This document shows positions 57,140 through 64,000 of a stretch of 64,000 nt of DNA, piece after piece. Numbering within the stretch: position 1 is the first letter of the stretch; every line of letters starts with the position of its first letter. The notes under the pieces were generated by a model that was given only the letters and a program-made list of their open reading frames with translations, had not been told where the DNA came from and did not search any database. A program made the translations under genes and the position numbers. The stretch is taken from assembly GCA_016195325.1 (NCBI GenBank), contig JACPZX010000018.1, positions 62,001-126,000 of the forward strand, in the 5' to 3' direction. Source of the stretch: Acidobacteriota bacterium (GTDB taxonomy: Bacteria; Acidobacteriota; Polarisedimenticolia; JACPZX01).

Positions 57140-57943
57140 ATGGACAAACTCCCGTCTCAGGGCGGCGCAAGAGAGCCGGAGGGCGCGCTGGAGCTCCGCC
57201 GCGCCATCCCGCTCGCCGGCGGCGAATTCCTCGCCGCCGCGCTCACGCATCCCGCTGTCACCGAGGAACACGTCGTCCTCATCACTCGAAACCGGGCGGC
57301 CGGCGCCGCGCTCCTCGCGCGCATCGCAGAAGATCCGCGCTGGAACCGCGCCTACCCCGTCCGGCGCGGGCTGGTCGGAAACCCCCACACGCCGCGGCAC
57401 GTCGCCGCGCGGCTCGCGAAAGATCTCTACTGGCGCGACCTCGCCGCGGTGGCGGACGACGCGGCGCTGAGCGCGACGCTCCGCAGGACCGCGGAGACAT
57501 GTCTCCTCGATCGCATCCCGGATCTCACGATCGGCGAGCAGATCTCTCTGTCGCGGATCTGCGGGCGCGCTCTGCTTCCGAAGCTCCTCGACGCGTCGGA
57601 TCCCCGGGTGGCGAGCGCCGCGCTCTCGAACGGAAGGATGACGGAAGCCGACGTGGTCGCGCACATCCAGAGGGCGGGTGCCCGCGCTTCGACGATGGAG
57701 TGCATCGGGAGTCACGCGCGCTGGCGCGAGCACTACGCCGTCCGGCTCTCCCTGGCGCGCCAGGCGGCCACCCCGCTGGCGATCGCCCTCGGCATGCTCA
57801 CCACGCTCACGAAGGCCGACCTCGGCGCGCTCGCTGCGATCCCCGATCTGGCGCCCCTCGTGAGACGGGCCGCCGAGCGCGTGATCGCGGCCGGGTCGGG
57901 AGGGCGGGGAGATCCGGAACCCGGGGATCCGCGCCCGGCTTGA
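57140..57943 (+). CDS. LRV/HEAT-like repeat protein, RodZ-linked paralogue A
   Basis: 267 residues, cytosolic, all-helical, with repeats of the form NP-x-TP-x-x-x-A-x-x-L (RGLVGNPHTPRHVAARLAK, LSLARQAATPLAIALGML) and DLxALAxxxxLxxxxRRxAE. The C-terminal 115 residues align with the C terminus of the protein at 58929-60059 (GSHARWREHYAVRLSLA against GHRDWMKSYAVLLGLA). The family is unnamed to me; leucine-rich-variant repeats usually bind proteins or nucleic acid. It starts 17 bases after tRNA-Thr. The next gene encodes RodZ. Confidence 0.72.
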   Translation: MDKLPSQGGAREPEGALELRRAIPLAGGEFLAAALTHPAVTEEHVVLITRNRAAGAALLARIAEDPRWNRAYPVRRGLVGNPHTPRHVAARLAKDLYWRDLAAVADDAALSATLRRTAETCLLDRIPDLTIGEQISLSRICGRALLPKLLDASDPRVASAALSNGRMTEADVVAHIQRAGARASTMECIGSHARWREHYAVRLSLARQAATPLAIALGMLTTLTKADLGALAAIPDLAPLVRRAAERVIAAGSGGRGDPEPGDPRPA

Positions 57944-57969
57944 CACGTCCGCCGATTCGCCCCTAAATT
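57940..57969 (+). promoter_or_regulatory. Promoter for rodZ and downstream genes
   Basis: Consensus TTGACA (57940-57945) overlaps the stop of the previous gene; an 18-base spacer is followed by TAAATT (57964-57969). Leader to the ATG at 58026 about 50 bases. Confidence 0.5.
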
Positions 57970-58025
57970 GGAGAATAAGCATGATTTAACCCATCTAATC
58001 CGTTGGCCCCGTCGAGAGTCCGGCG

Positions 58026-58925
58026 ATGGCTTCATTCGGCGAAGAACTACGAAGAGAGCGCGAGCTTCGCGACATCTCCATCCGGGAGATCTCGGAGGCG
58101 ACGAACATACCCTCACGCTTTCTCGAAGCCCTCGAGCAGAACAACTTCTCGATACTCCCCGGAGGCGCGTACAATCGCGGGTTCATCCGCTCGTACGCGC
58201 GCCACATCGGGATCAACATCGAGGAGATGATCAACGCCTACTCCCAGGAAGTGGGACGCCAGGAGGCGAATCCCCCGATCGACGCGCGCCGGAGCGCGCT
58301 CCCGCCGGGCGCGCAGGCATCGAACGGCGCCGCAGGTCTCATCGCCGGGATCAGCGTCCTCGCCGTCGCCGGCGCCATCGCCATCCTCTACTACTTCGCG
58401 GGAGCCGCGCTCAGGAGGACGCCGGCGCCGGAATCCCCCGCGGTCGCGCACGGCGTCGCCCTCAAGGCGCGCGTGAAGAAGTCCGGCGCGCTTCCGAGTG
58501 AACCCGGCGCGACCCGCCCGGAGCCTCCCCCCGACGCGGCCAAGGCCGTCGCGGGATCCGCGGCGCCGGAGATTCCGGCGGCGGCTCCCGGCGTGGAACG
58601 GCTCGTCAAGGTGCGCGCGCTCGAGACGACTTGGGTCCAGCTCACGTGCGCGGGCGTGGCTCAGTTCAGGGGCGACCTCTGGGTCGGATCCGAGAGGCAC
58701 TTCCCGTGCCGCGAGCCGGTGGTCCTCAGCGCAGACAACGGCGGGGCGATCGAGTGCGCCGTGGACGGAGCCGAGGTTCAGCTCCTCGGCGATCGAGGGG
58801 AAATCGTCAGGGATCGCCCGATCCCGATCCAGCGACCGCCCGCGCCGGCGGCGGATCCGGCGGTCAAGGCGAAGCCGCGACCCGCGGCCGCGACCCCGGC
58901 CGAGGCCCCCGGCCGGATCTCCTGA
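58026..58925 (+). CDS. rodZ: RodZ-like cytoskeletal membrane protein
   Basis: 299 residues. A HTH_25 domain at 1-75 (FGEELRRERELRDISIREISEATNIPSRFLEALEQ and YNRGFIRSYARHIGIN), the part that contacts MreB; a membrane helix at about 100-125 (AGLIAGISVLAVAGAIAILYYF); a disordered Ala/Pro linker; and a C-terminal DUF4115 beta domain at about 195-270 (VRALETTWVQLTCAG, HFPCREPVVLSADNGGAIE). RodZ links MreB to the wall synthesis machinery. It sits between two paralogous repeat proteins; mreB itself is not in the window. Confidence 0.92.
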   Translation: MASFGEELRRERELRDISIREISEATNIPSRFLEALEQNNFSILPGGAYNRGFIRSYARHIGINIEEMINAYSQEVGRQEANPPIDARRSALPPGAQASNGAAGLIAGISVLAVAGAIAILYYFAGAALRRTPAPESPAVAHGVALKARVKKSGALPSEPGATRPEPPPDAAKAVAGSAAPEIPAAAPGVERLVKVRALETTWVQLTCAGVAQFRGDLWVGSERHFPCREPVVLSADNGGAIECAVDGAEVQLLGDRGEIVRDRPIPIQRPPAPAADPAVKAKPRPAAATPAEAPGRIS

Positions 58926-58928
58926 TCG

Positions 58929-60059
58929 ATGCCTGATCCCGGAGGTGGGGCCGGTCCGGCTCAGGGCGAGCGACCGGAGGACCTCCTCGTCGACTCCATA
59001 CTGGCCGGGCGCGCCCCGAGAGCGGTGCGTCTGGCCGCCGCGCGCGGCGCGCTCCCCGTCCCACGGGCCAGCGTCCTGCGGCTCCTCGTGGCGCTCGTCC
59101 CGGACGGCGACGAGGAGATCCGCCTCGCGGCCGGCGCCTCACTCGGCGCGTGGACGCAGGAGGAGCTGCAACAGCTCGCGGCCGACCCCGACACGGGCCC
59201 GGCGGTTCTGGAGTATCTCCTCCGCAGCCCGGCGGCGACTCCCAGACTTCTCGAGATCGTCCTCTCGCACCCCGGGACGCCCGTCGACGCGATACTCGAG
59301 GCGGCCCGCACGTTCGATCCGCCCGGACTCGACGCGCTGCTCCTGAACCAGACGCTCCTCATCCAGCACCCCGAGCTGCTCGACGCGGCCGAAGCGAACC
59401 CCGCGGCCACGCCGAGCCATCGCGCGCGCCTCGTCGAGATCCGCCGCCACTTCTTCCGCGCCCCGTCGCGCCCGGACCCGGCCCCCGAGGCTGCCCCCGG
59501 TGCGCCCATCCCGGCTCACGAGACCCCCCCGCCGTTCCCGGCCGTTTCGGACGAGGCGCCTCCGGCGTCGGGCCAGCCGACCCCGGAGGCGCCGGCGCTC
59601 CTCGACGAGGGGCCGGAGCATGAAGGCGCGATGCAGCGGATCTTCAAGATGAACGTCGGCGAGAAGATCGGGCTGGCCGCGAAGGGGACCCGCGAGGAGC
59701 GATCGCTCCTCATCCGCGATTCCAATCGTTCGGTCCAGGACGCGGTGATCAACAGCCCCAAGCTCAGCGAGAGCGAGGTCGAGACCATCGCGAAGATGCG
59801 CAATGTCAACGAGGACATCCTCCGGCAGATCGCGGGCCACCGTGACTGGATGAAGTCGTACGCCGTCCTGCTTGGGCTCGCCACGAATCCCAAGACCCCG
59901 ATTGGCATTGCCATGAGCCTCCTCGCGAGGCTCAACACCCAGGACCTCAAGTCGCTCCAGAACGACAAGAACGTCTCCGAGGCGATCCGCAGGACCGCCC
60001 GGAAGCATGTCGAGGCCCGCGTCGCGGGCCCGCGCTCGGCCGGGCGCGGAGGGCACTGA
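58929..60059 (+). CDS. LRV/HEAT-like repeat protein, RodZ-linked paralogue B
   Basis: 376 residues. An N-terminal helical repeat part (about 20-185: LLVDSILAGRAPRAVRLAAARG, AVLEYLLRSPAATPRLLEIVLSHPGTPVDAI), a Pro/Ala/Glu linker (185-235), then a C-terminal repeat domain (about 240-365: NVGEKIGLAAKGTREERSLLIRDSNRSVQDAV, GLATNPKTPIGIAMSLLARL, DLKSLQNDKNVSEAIRRTAR). The C-terminal domain is clearly related to paralogue A at 57140. Three bases after rodZ, so in its operon. Function unknown; a shape-control or signalling adaptor is a guess from context with RodZ and PP2C. Confidence 0.72.
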   Translation: MPDPGGGAGPAQGERPEDLLVDSILAGRAPRAVRLAAARGALPVPRASVLRLLVALVPDGDEEIRLAAGASLGAWTQEELQQLAADPDTGPAVLEYLLRSPAATPRLLEIVLSHPGTPVDAILEAARTFDPPGLDALLLNQTLLIQHPELLDAAEANPAATPSHRARLVEIRRHFFRAPSRPDPAPEAAPGAPIPAHETPPPFPAVSDEAPPASGQPTPEAPALLDEGPEHEGAMQRIFKMNVGEKIGLAAKGTREERSLLIRDSNRSVQDAVINSPKLSESEVETIAKMRNVNEDILRQIAGHRDWMKSYAVLLGLATNPKTPIGIAMSLLARLNTQDLKSLQNDKNVSEAIRRTARKHVEARVAGPRSAGRGGH

Positions 60060-60090
60060 TCGCGCCGGCGTCCGCGAGATTCACGACGCC

Positions 60091-60119
60091 TAGACACACC
60101 CGGGTGAAGTGGATATCCT
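60091..60119 (+). promoter_or_regulatory. Promoter for the PP2C phosphatase gene
   Basis: TAGACA (60091-60096), 17-base spacer, TATCCT (60114-60119); leader about 30 bases. It would separate the phosphatase from the rodZ operon upstream. Confidence 0.4.
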
Positions 60120-60155
60120 GTCCTGCCACTTTGCAGCAGCGCCGGAGAACTCCCG

Positions 60156-60923
60156 ATGAAAGTCGCGCACAAAGGCCTCTCCGATGTCGGTCGGAAGAGG
60201 GAGCACAACGAGGACAGCTTCGCGGTCATTCCCGAGGACAATCTCTTCCTGGTCGCCGACGGGATGGGAGGACACGCGGCGGGAGAAGTGGCTTCGCGCA
60301 TCGCCGTGAATGCCATCGCGGATTTCATCGCCTCGACGCGCAAGGACGCCGAGATCACGTGGCCGTACGAGTACGACACCAACCTCTCGGTCGCGTCGAA
60401 CCGGCTCAAGACGGCCATCCGCCTCGCGAACCAGAGAATCCTCGACACGATCGCGGAACGCCGGGATCTCGAGGGAATGGGCACCACCCTCGTCAGCGTG
60501 CTCCTCAGCGACGGCATGGCCTGCGTCGGCCACGTCGGCGACAGCCGCTCCTACCTGGTTCGTGGAGGGGAGCTCTCGCAGGTCACCGGCGATCACTCCT
60601 GGGTGAACGAGCAGGTGAAGCTCGGGTTTCTCACCAAGGAGGACGCGGTGCGCCACCCGTTCCGCAATGTCGTCACCCGCGCTCTGGGATCGAAAGAGGA
60701 TGTCCAGGTCGACATCAGCGAGAAGCCCTTGCAGAAGGACGACACCATCCTGCTCTGCTCCGACGGGCTGAACACGATGGTCGACGACAGGACCATCCTC
60801 GATCTCGTGCAGCGATCGAGCGGCGACGTCGAGACCGCGGCGAGAAACCTCATCGCGAAGGCGAACGAGGGAGGCGGTGAGGACAACGTCACCGTCATTC
60901 TGATGCGCATCCTCGAGCCCTGA
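60156..60923 (+). CDS. PP2C-family serine/threonine phosphatase
   Basis: 255 residues. PP2C motifs: KREHNEDSFAV with the metal Asp, VADGMGGHAAGEVASRIA with the Asp-Gly-Met-Gly-Gly-His box, MGTTLVSVLL, VGHVGDSRSYLVR, ITGDHSW-like QVTGDHSWVNEQ, LLCSDGLNTMV, and EDNVTVILMRI with the last metal Asp. A soluble metal-dependent phosphatase that reverses Ser/Thr kinase action (the PstP/Stp group). The partner kinase is not in the window. GGAG lies eight bases before the ATG. Confidence 0.94.
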   Translation: MKVAHKGLSDVGRKREHNEDSFAVIPEDNLFLVADGMGGHAAGEVASRIAVNAIADFIASTRKDAEITWPYEYDTNLSVASNRLKTAIRLANQRILDTIAERRDLEGMGTTLVSVLLSDGMACVGHVGDSRSYLVRGGELSQVTGDHSWVNEQVKLGFLTKEDAVRHPFRNVVTRALGSKEDVQVDISEKPLQKDDTILLCSDGLNTMVDDRTILDLVQRSSGDVETAARNLIAKANEGGGEDNVTVILMRILEP

Positions 60924-60950
60924 CGTCCCGTGAGCGCCGCCGTCACATCC

Positions 60951-60980
60951 TTGACGCCCCTCGGAACGCTTCCCTATACT
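60951..60980 (+). promoter_or_regulatory. Sigma-70-type promoter for the secreted protein-sigma-anti-sigma operon
   Basis: TTGACG (60951-60956), 18-base spacer, TATACT (60975-60980). The expected start near 60987 excludes the in-frame TTG at 60988 and supports the ATG at 61030. Confidence 0.65.
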
Positions 60981-61029
60981 CGTTCGCTTGCAGACGGAGC
61001 GCAGTCGACATGAGGCGCGCAGTGCGCGG

Positions 61030-62685
61030 ATGACACTCCGGCCGATTCTCGCGGCCGGCCTCGCCGCCCCCCTCATCTTCCTGACCGCGCCTTCGCCCGT
61101 CGCCGCATCCGGTGATCCGCGAACGGCCCGGAGCGACAGCGTCTCGTTCGATCAGATCGTCGACGATCTCCGGCGATTCCACGACACCTCGCGGGTCGCC
61201 GTCGGCCGGGACGGCGCCTTCGACGAGATCCTGGGACATCACCCGTACCCCGGATCGTGCGCCACACCGCTCCTCATCGCGCTGAATCAGGCCGCTCCGA
61301 CCCTTCCCACGGCGGCGCGCTCGCTCGTCGCGAGGCTCGGACCGGCCGAGGATCCCCTCGCGCCTTCGCGCTCTCTCCTGATCGACGGAGGCGCGGGCCT
61401 CGGGGCGTTCCGGCTCCGCTACCGGGTGGAGACGGGCGAGCCCGGCTCCCTGAAATCCGACGACGAGGACGGGGACGGGATCCCCGACGAAGCCGCACGC
61501 ATCGCAGACCGCGTGCGGGATGCTCACGCCTCGATGTCCGCGACCCTCGACCAGGCCGGGATGCCCACGGCGCCGATCGATGCCGCCGGGCGCGTGCACG
61601 ACCTGGAGATCACGGATCTCCCCGACGGGATCAGCGGCTGGCTCCTCCCCGGCGCCGGCGAGCCGCGAATCGTCGTCGATCGCGACGCCGTGCTCTCGCC
61701 CGACGGCCCCGGCGTCCTGCGTCACCAGCTGGCGCACCTTTACCAGGTGATCCTGACGCCGGACGAGTCGCCGTGGTGGTACGAAGCGCACGCGCTGTGG
61801 GCGGAGGATCCCGCAGGCGTGCTCGCGCGGACTCACGCGCGCGCCGTCACCGCCTACTTCGGCAGCGCGGCGTCGGGGATGGAGCCCGACGCCCTTCTCG
61901 CGTGGGAAGGGGCGCTCGTGTGGCCGCACTTCCTGATCGAGAGCGGAGGCGCGCCTCGGCTGCTGTCGCGCATGTGGGACGAGATGGCTTCGGTGCCCGG
62001 GAACAACACGCTCGCCGCCATGGACACCGTGCTCGTGCAGGAGCGTGGGGCGGGGCTCGCCGAGCACGTTCGCTCCTTCAGGATCTGGAACCTCTTCACG
62101 GGGGCCGCGGACGATGGCCGCCACTACTCTTTCGGGCGGGATCTCCCGGCGCAGGCGCCGGAGTCCGCGCGCACCAGCCCCTCCCCCCTGAGCGTCCGGG
62201 GCGCGCTCCCACCCCTCGGGGCCACGGCGATCCAGATCGCGTCTCAGGACCGCCCCGGCGGGTGGGTGGTCGATTTCGAGGGATGGTCACCGGGAGCCTG
62301 GGACGTCGCGATCCTCACGCTTCCCGCGAACGTCGGCGAGTCGCCGCGCCTGGCGACGCTGCGCGTCGGCGCCGACGCGCGAGGCCGGATGGTGATCCCG
62401 TGGCGCGATCTCGCGGGCGTCGTCGTCGTCGTTCAGAATCTGGCCCCCGGACGCGGCGCCGCGCTCCCCTACAATCTCGCCGCACGCCACGATCCGTCGG
62501 CCCCCTTCGACCTGCTGTCGTTCGCGGCCGAGGCCCAGAGCGACTCCGTCGCGCTGCGCTGGACCACCGAGCCCGAGATCGACCACTACCTGCTCCATGG
62601 CATCACGACCGATGGCTTCGTGGAGCCGACGTACGCGACCGCCGTCCGCCTCGGCCAGACGGCCGGCGAACCCGGGCCTCACTGA
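61030..62685 (+). CDS. Secreted MXAN_6640-like protein with a degenerate HEXXH motif
   Basis: About 551 residues with a signal peptide (about 1-27). The middle part resembles the MXAN_6640 family of putative metalloproteases: YRVETGEPGSLKSDDEDGDGIPDEA, ISGWLLPGAG, then VLRHQLAHLYQ where HEFFH would be expected, with PWWYEAHALWAED after it. The zinc motif has His232 and His236 and a Gln at 233 in place of the catalytic Glu, and Glu252 as the third ligand. Zinc may still bind but hydrolysis should be impaired. A C-terminal beta domain (about 390-545) follows. It is 19 bases before an ECF sigma gene. Confidence 0.78.
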   Translation: MTLRPILAAGLAAPLIFLTAPSPVAASGDPRTARSDSVSFDQIVDDLRRFHDTSRVAVGRDGAFDEILGHHPYPGSCATPLLIALNQAAPTLPTAARSLVARLGPAEDPLAPSRSLLIDGGAGLGAFRLRYRVETGEPGSLKSDDEDGDGIPDEAARIADRVRDAHASMSATLDQAGMPTAPIDAAGRVHDLEITDLPDGISGWLLPGAGEPRIVVDRDAVLSPDGPGVLRHQLAHLYQVILTPDESPWWYEAHALWAEDPAGVLARTHARAVTAYFGSAASGMEPDALLAWEGALVWPHFLIESGGAPRLLSRMWDEMASVPGNNTLAAMDTVLVQERGAGLAEHVRSFRIWNLFTGAADDGRHYSFGRDLPAQAPESARTSPSPLSVRGALPPLGATAIQIASQDRPGGWVVDFEGWSPGAWDVAILTLPANVGESPRLATLRVGADARGRMVIPWRDLAGVVVVVQNLAPGRGAALPYNLAARHDPSAPFDLLSFAAEAQSDSVALRWTTEPEIDHYLLHGITTDGFVEPTYATAVRLGQTAGEPGPH

Positions 62686-62704
62686 GCCGGGTCGGAGATC
62701 CGCC

Positions 62705-63337
62705 GTGACCCAGGGCATCCGCTCGGGGAACCTTTCTCCCCTCGCGGGGTCTCCCACAGCGGAAGCCTCGGGGGAGCGACGCGATCTCGACGCGGCGGCC
62801 GTCGTGGAAGCCCACGCCGACTTCGTGCACTCGATCTGCCGCCGGCTCACGCGCGACACCGAGGAAGCGCGGGAGCTGTTCCAGGAATCGTTCGTCCGCA
62901 TCCTGAACGGGCTGCCGGCATTTCGAGAGGATGCGTCGGTCCGGACCTGGATCTGCCAGATCGTCATGAACACGGACCGCAACCGGCGCCGCTGGTGGAG
63001 CCGGTTCCGGCGGAACTTTCAGGCCGCGGAGCCGGCCCCCGGCGCCGCGGGTGAGGGACCCGGGCTCGAGCCCGCCGACAGGGGCGCGGGCCCCGAGCGC
63101 GCCGCGATGGGCGCCGAGGCGCGCTCGCGCATCGAATCGGCGCTCGCGGCGCTGCCGGACGACCAGCGGCTCGCGGTCGTTCTCCGCGACGTCGAGGGGA
63201 TGAGCTACGAAGAGATCGCCGCGGCGACAGGAGTCGAGGTGGGAACGGTCAAGTCGAGAATTGGACGCGCGCGCGCAGCGCTGCGGGTTCGCCTCGCCGA
63301 CCTGGTCGATCGGGCGAAGCCGGAGGCCTCCCGATGA
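62705..63337 (+). CDS. ECF RNA polymerase sigma factor (second)
   Basis: About 210 residues from a GTG with GGAG seven bases upstream. Sigma region 2: VEAHADFVHSICRRLTRDTEEARELFQESFVRILNGL; region 4: LAALPDDQRLAVVLRDVEGMSYEEIAAATGVEVGTVKSRIGRARAAL. An acidic low-complexity N terminus and a Pro/Glu-rich linker separate the two. It is coupled to an anti-sigma gene by a 4-base overlap (ATGA) and follows the secreted protein gene. It is unrelated in detail to the sigma factor at 54550. Confidence 0.92.
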   Translation: MTQGIRSGNLSPLAGSPTAEASGERRDLDAAAVVEAHADFVHSICRRLTRDTEEARELFQESFVRILNGLPAFREDASVRTWICQIVMNTDRNRRRWWSRFRRNFQAAEPAPGAAGEGPGLEPADRGAGPERAAMGAEARSRIESALAALPDDQRLAVVLRDVEGMSYEEIAAATGVEVGTVKSRIGRARAALRVRLADLVDRAKPEASR

Positions 63338-64000
63338 GGCCCCCGTGCGAGGACGTCCGGGCGGATCTCAGCGCGATGATCGACGGAGCACTCTCCTCTC
63401 GCAGGGCGAAGGAGCTCGACGACCATCTCGCCGGTTGCGGCGCGTGCCGCGCGGAGAGGGACGCCCTCAGACGCACGTCGACCCTCCTCGCCGAGTCCGG
63501 GGGTGAGAGAGCGCCGAGGTCATGGGTCGGCGAGGCGGTCCGCCGCGCGAGCGGCCCCCGAGGCAAGGCGCCGGCTCGGAGCGCGCTCCGCCCGGTGTGG
63601 GCGCTTCCTTCCGTGGCGGCGGCCCTGGCTCTCGCCATCGTGTTCGTCGCGCTGCGCGTGAATCAGAGCGTCCCGGCGCCGGCCGCGCCCCGGTCCGCTC
63701 CGGCCGCGACGCCCGAGCCCGCCCCGCCGGCCGGGGCGTCCGACGCCCCGCAGCCGGAAGCTCAATCCCCCGCGCCCTCGCGCCTGGTTGCGGAAGCGAA
63801 GAAAGAGCGTGCGGCCGAACCCGTCGCGGACAAGGCCGTCGCGGCGCTGAAGGCGAAGCCCGAGGCCGCGCCCCGCCTCGAGGCGGCGCCCGTCATGGAG
63901 ATGGACGCCATCTCCCCCGCCCCTGTCGCGACGATCGAGCTTTCGGACATCCGGTTCCCGGCACCCGCCCCTCCGGCGGCCGGGGCCGGGGCGCCGGCGG
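63334..64000 (+). CDS. zf-HC2 anti-sigma factor, truncated by the window edge
   Basis: At least 222 residues, running off the right edge. The N terminus carries HLAGCGACRAER (HxxxCxxC, zf-HC2) with an upstream Cys in MRPPCEDVRADL; a membrane helix is at about 93-113 (LPSVAAALALAIVFVALRV); then a long Ala/Pro/Glu-rich periplasmic linker. It holds the sigma factor encoded just upstream at the membrane until released. Start overlaps the sigma stop (ATGA). Confidence 0.88.
   Translation, partial: MRPPCEDVRADLSAMIDGALSSRRAKELDDHLAGCGACRAERDALRRTSTLLAESGGERAPRSWVGEAVRRASGPRGKAPARSALRPVWALPSVAAALALAIVFVALRVNQSVPAPAAPRSAPAATPEPAPPAGASDAPQPEAQSPAPSRLVAEAKKERAAEPVADKAVAALKAKPEAAPRLEAAPVMEMDAISPAPVATIELSDIRFPAPAPPAAGAGAPA

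Overview
This is a very GC-rich window from a Gram-negative, diderm bacterium. It encodes a TonB-dependent receptor with an N-terminal carboxypeptidase-like domain, a TonB-ExbB-ExbD set, outer-membrane barrel-like proteins, lipoproteins, many TPR proteins, ribonuclease Y, an exosortase H and two ECF sigma/anti-sigma pairs. That mix resembles uncultured Acidobacteriota or a neighbouring phylum. The taxonomic call is inference; no rRNA gene is present. The ends cut through a DapA-family gene (left) and an anti-sigma factor gene (right). There is no CRISPR array, prophage or full-length insertion sequence.

Layout. 0.2-2 kb: two small secreted proteins, one an HEXXH metallopeptidase candidate. 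2.1-7.7 kb (-): a signalling operon of a periplasmic binding protein, a hybrid histidine kinase and a TPR-tailed phosphodiesterase. 7.8-12.2 kb: a TonB-dependent receptor diverging from a lipoprotein with two DsbA-like domains. 12.2-17.1 kb (-): a TPR membrane protein and a TPR-S41 protease. 17.2-25.6 kb (-): two separate TldD/PmbA protease pairs with a SprT-like protein, an outer-membrane protein and an AAC(3)-fold acetyltransferase. 25.7-28 kb (+): two glycosyltransferases. 28-35.4 kb: ilvE, a GNAT, a NicO/TauE-like permease, pabB, an MBL hydrolase and rny. 36-39.4 kb (-): TPR lipoprotein-tonB-exbB-exbD-exbD. 39.7-46.8 kb: molybdopterin genes in two operons (gamma carbonic anhydrase-nrnA-elbB-moaD-moaE and pepA-moaB-moaA) around a methyltransferase. 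46.95-47.15 kb: a short MITE-like element beside a rhomboid protease gene. 47.9-51.2 kb (-): an overlapping four-gene operon from a GHMP kinase to a UPF0200-like NTPase. 51.2-53.1 kb (+): exosortase H and a membrane-TPR partner. 53.1-55.1 kb (-): ECF sigma factor, an apparently frameshifted anti-sigma factor and a secreted helical protein. 55.3-57.1 kb: FAD oxidoreductase, a small di-haem cytochrome and tRNA-Thr. 57.1-60.9 kb (+): RodZ between two paralogous repeat proteins, then a PP2C phosphatase. 61-64 kb (+): a secreted protein with a degenerate metalloprotease site and a second ECF sigma/anti-sigma pair.

Genes are packed in operons with many 4-base ATGA/GTGA overlaps. Several sigma-70-type promoters (TTGACR with 16-18 bp spacing and a TAnnnT hexamer) can be read directly and fix some start codons. 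The most unusual items are the 46.95 kb element, the split anti-sigma frame, the double TldD/PmbA locus, the RodZ-linked repeat paralogues, and conserved enzymes missing a key residue (the ElbB homologue and the HQxxH protein).
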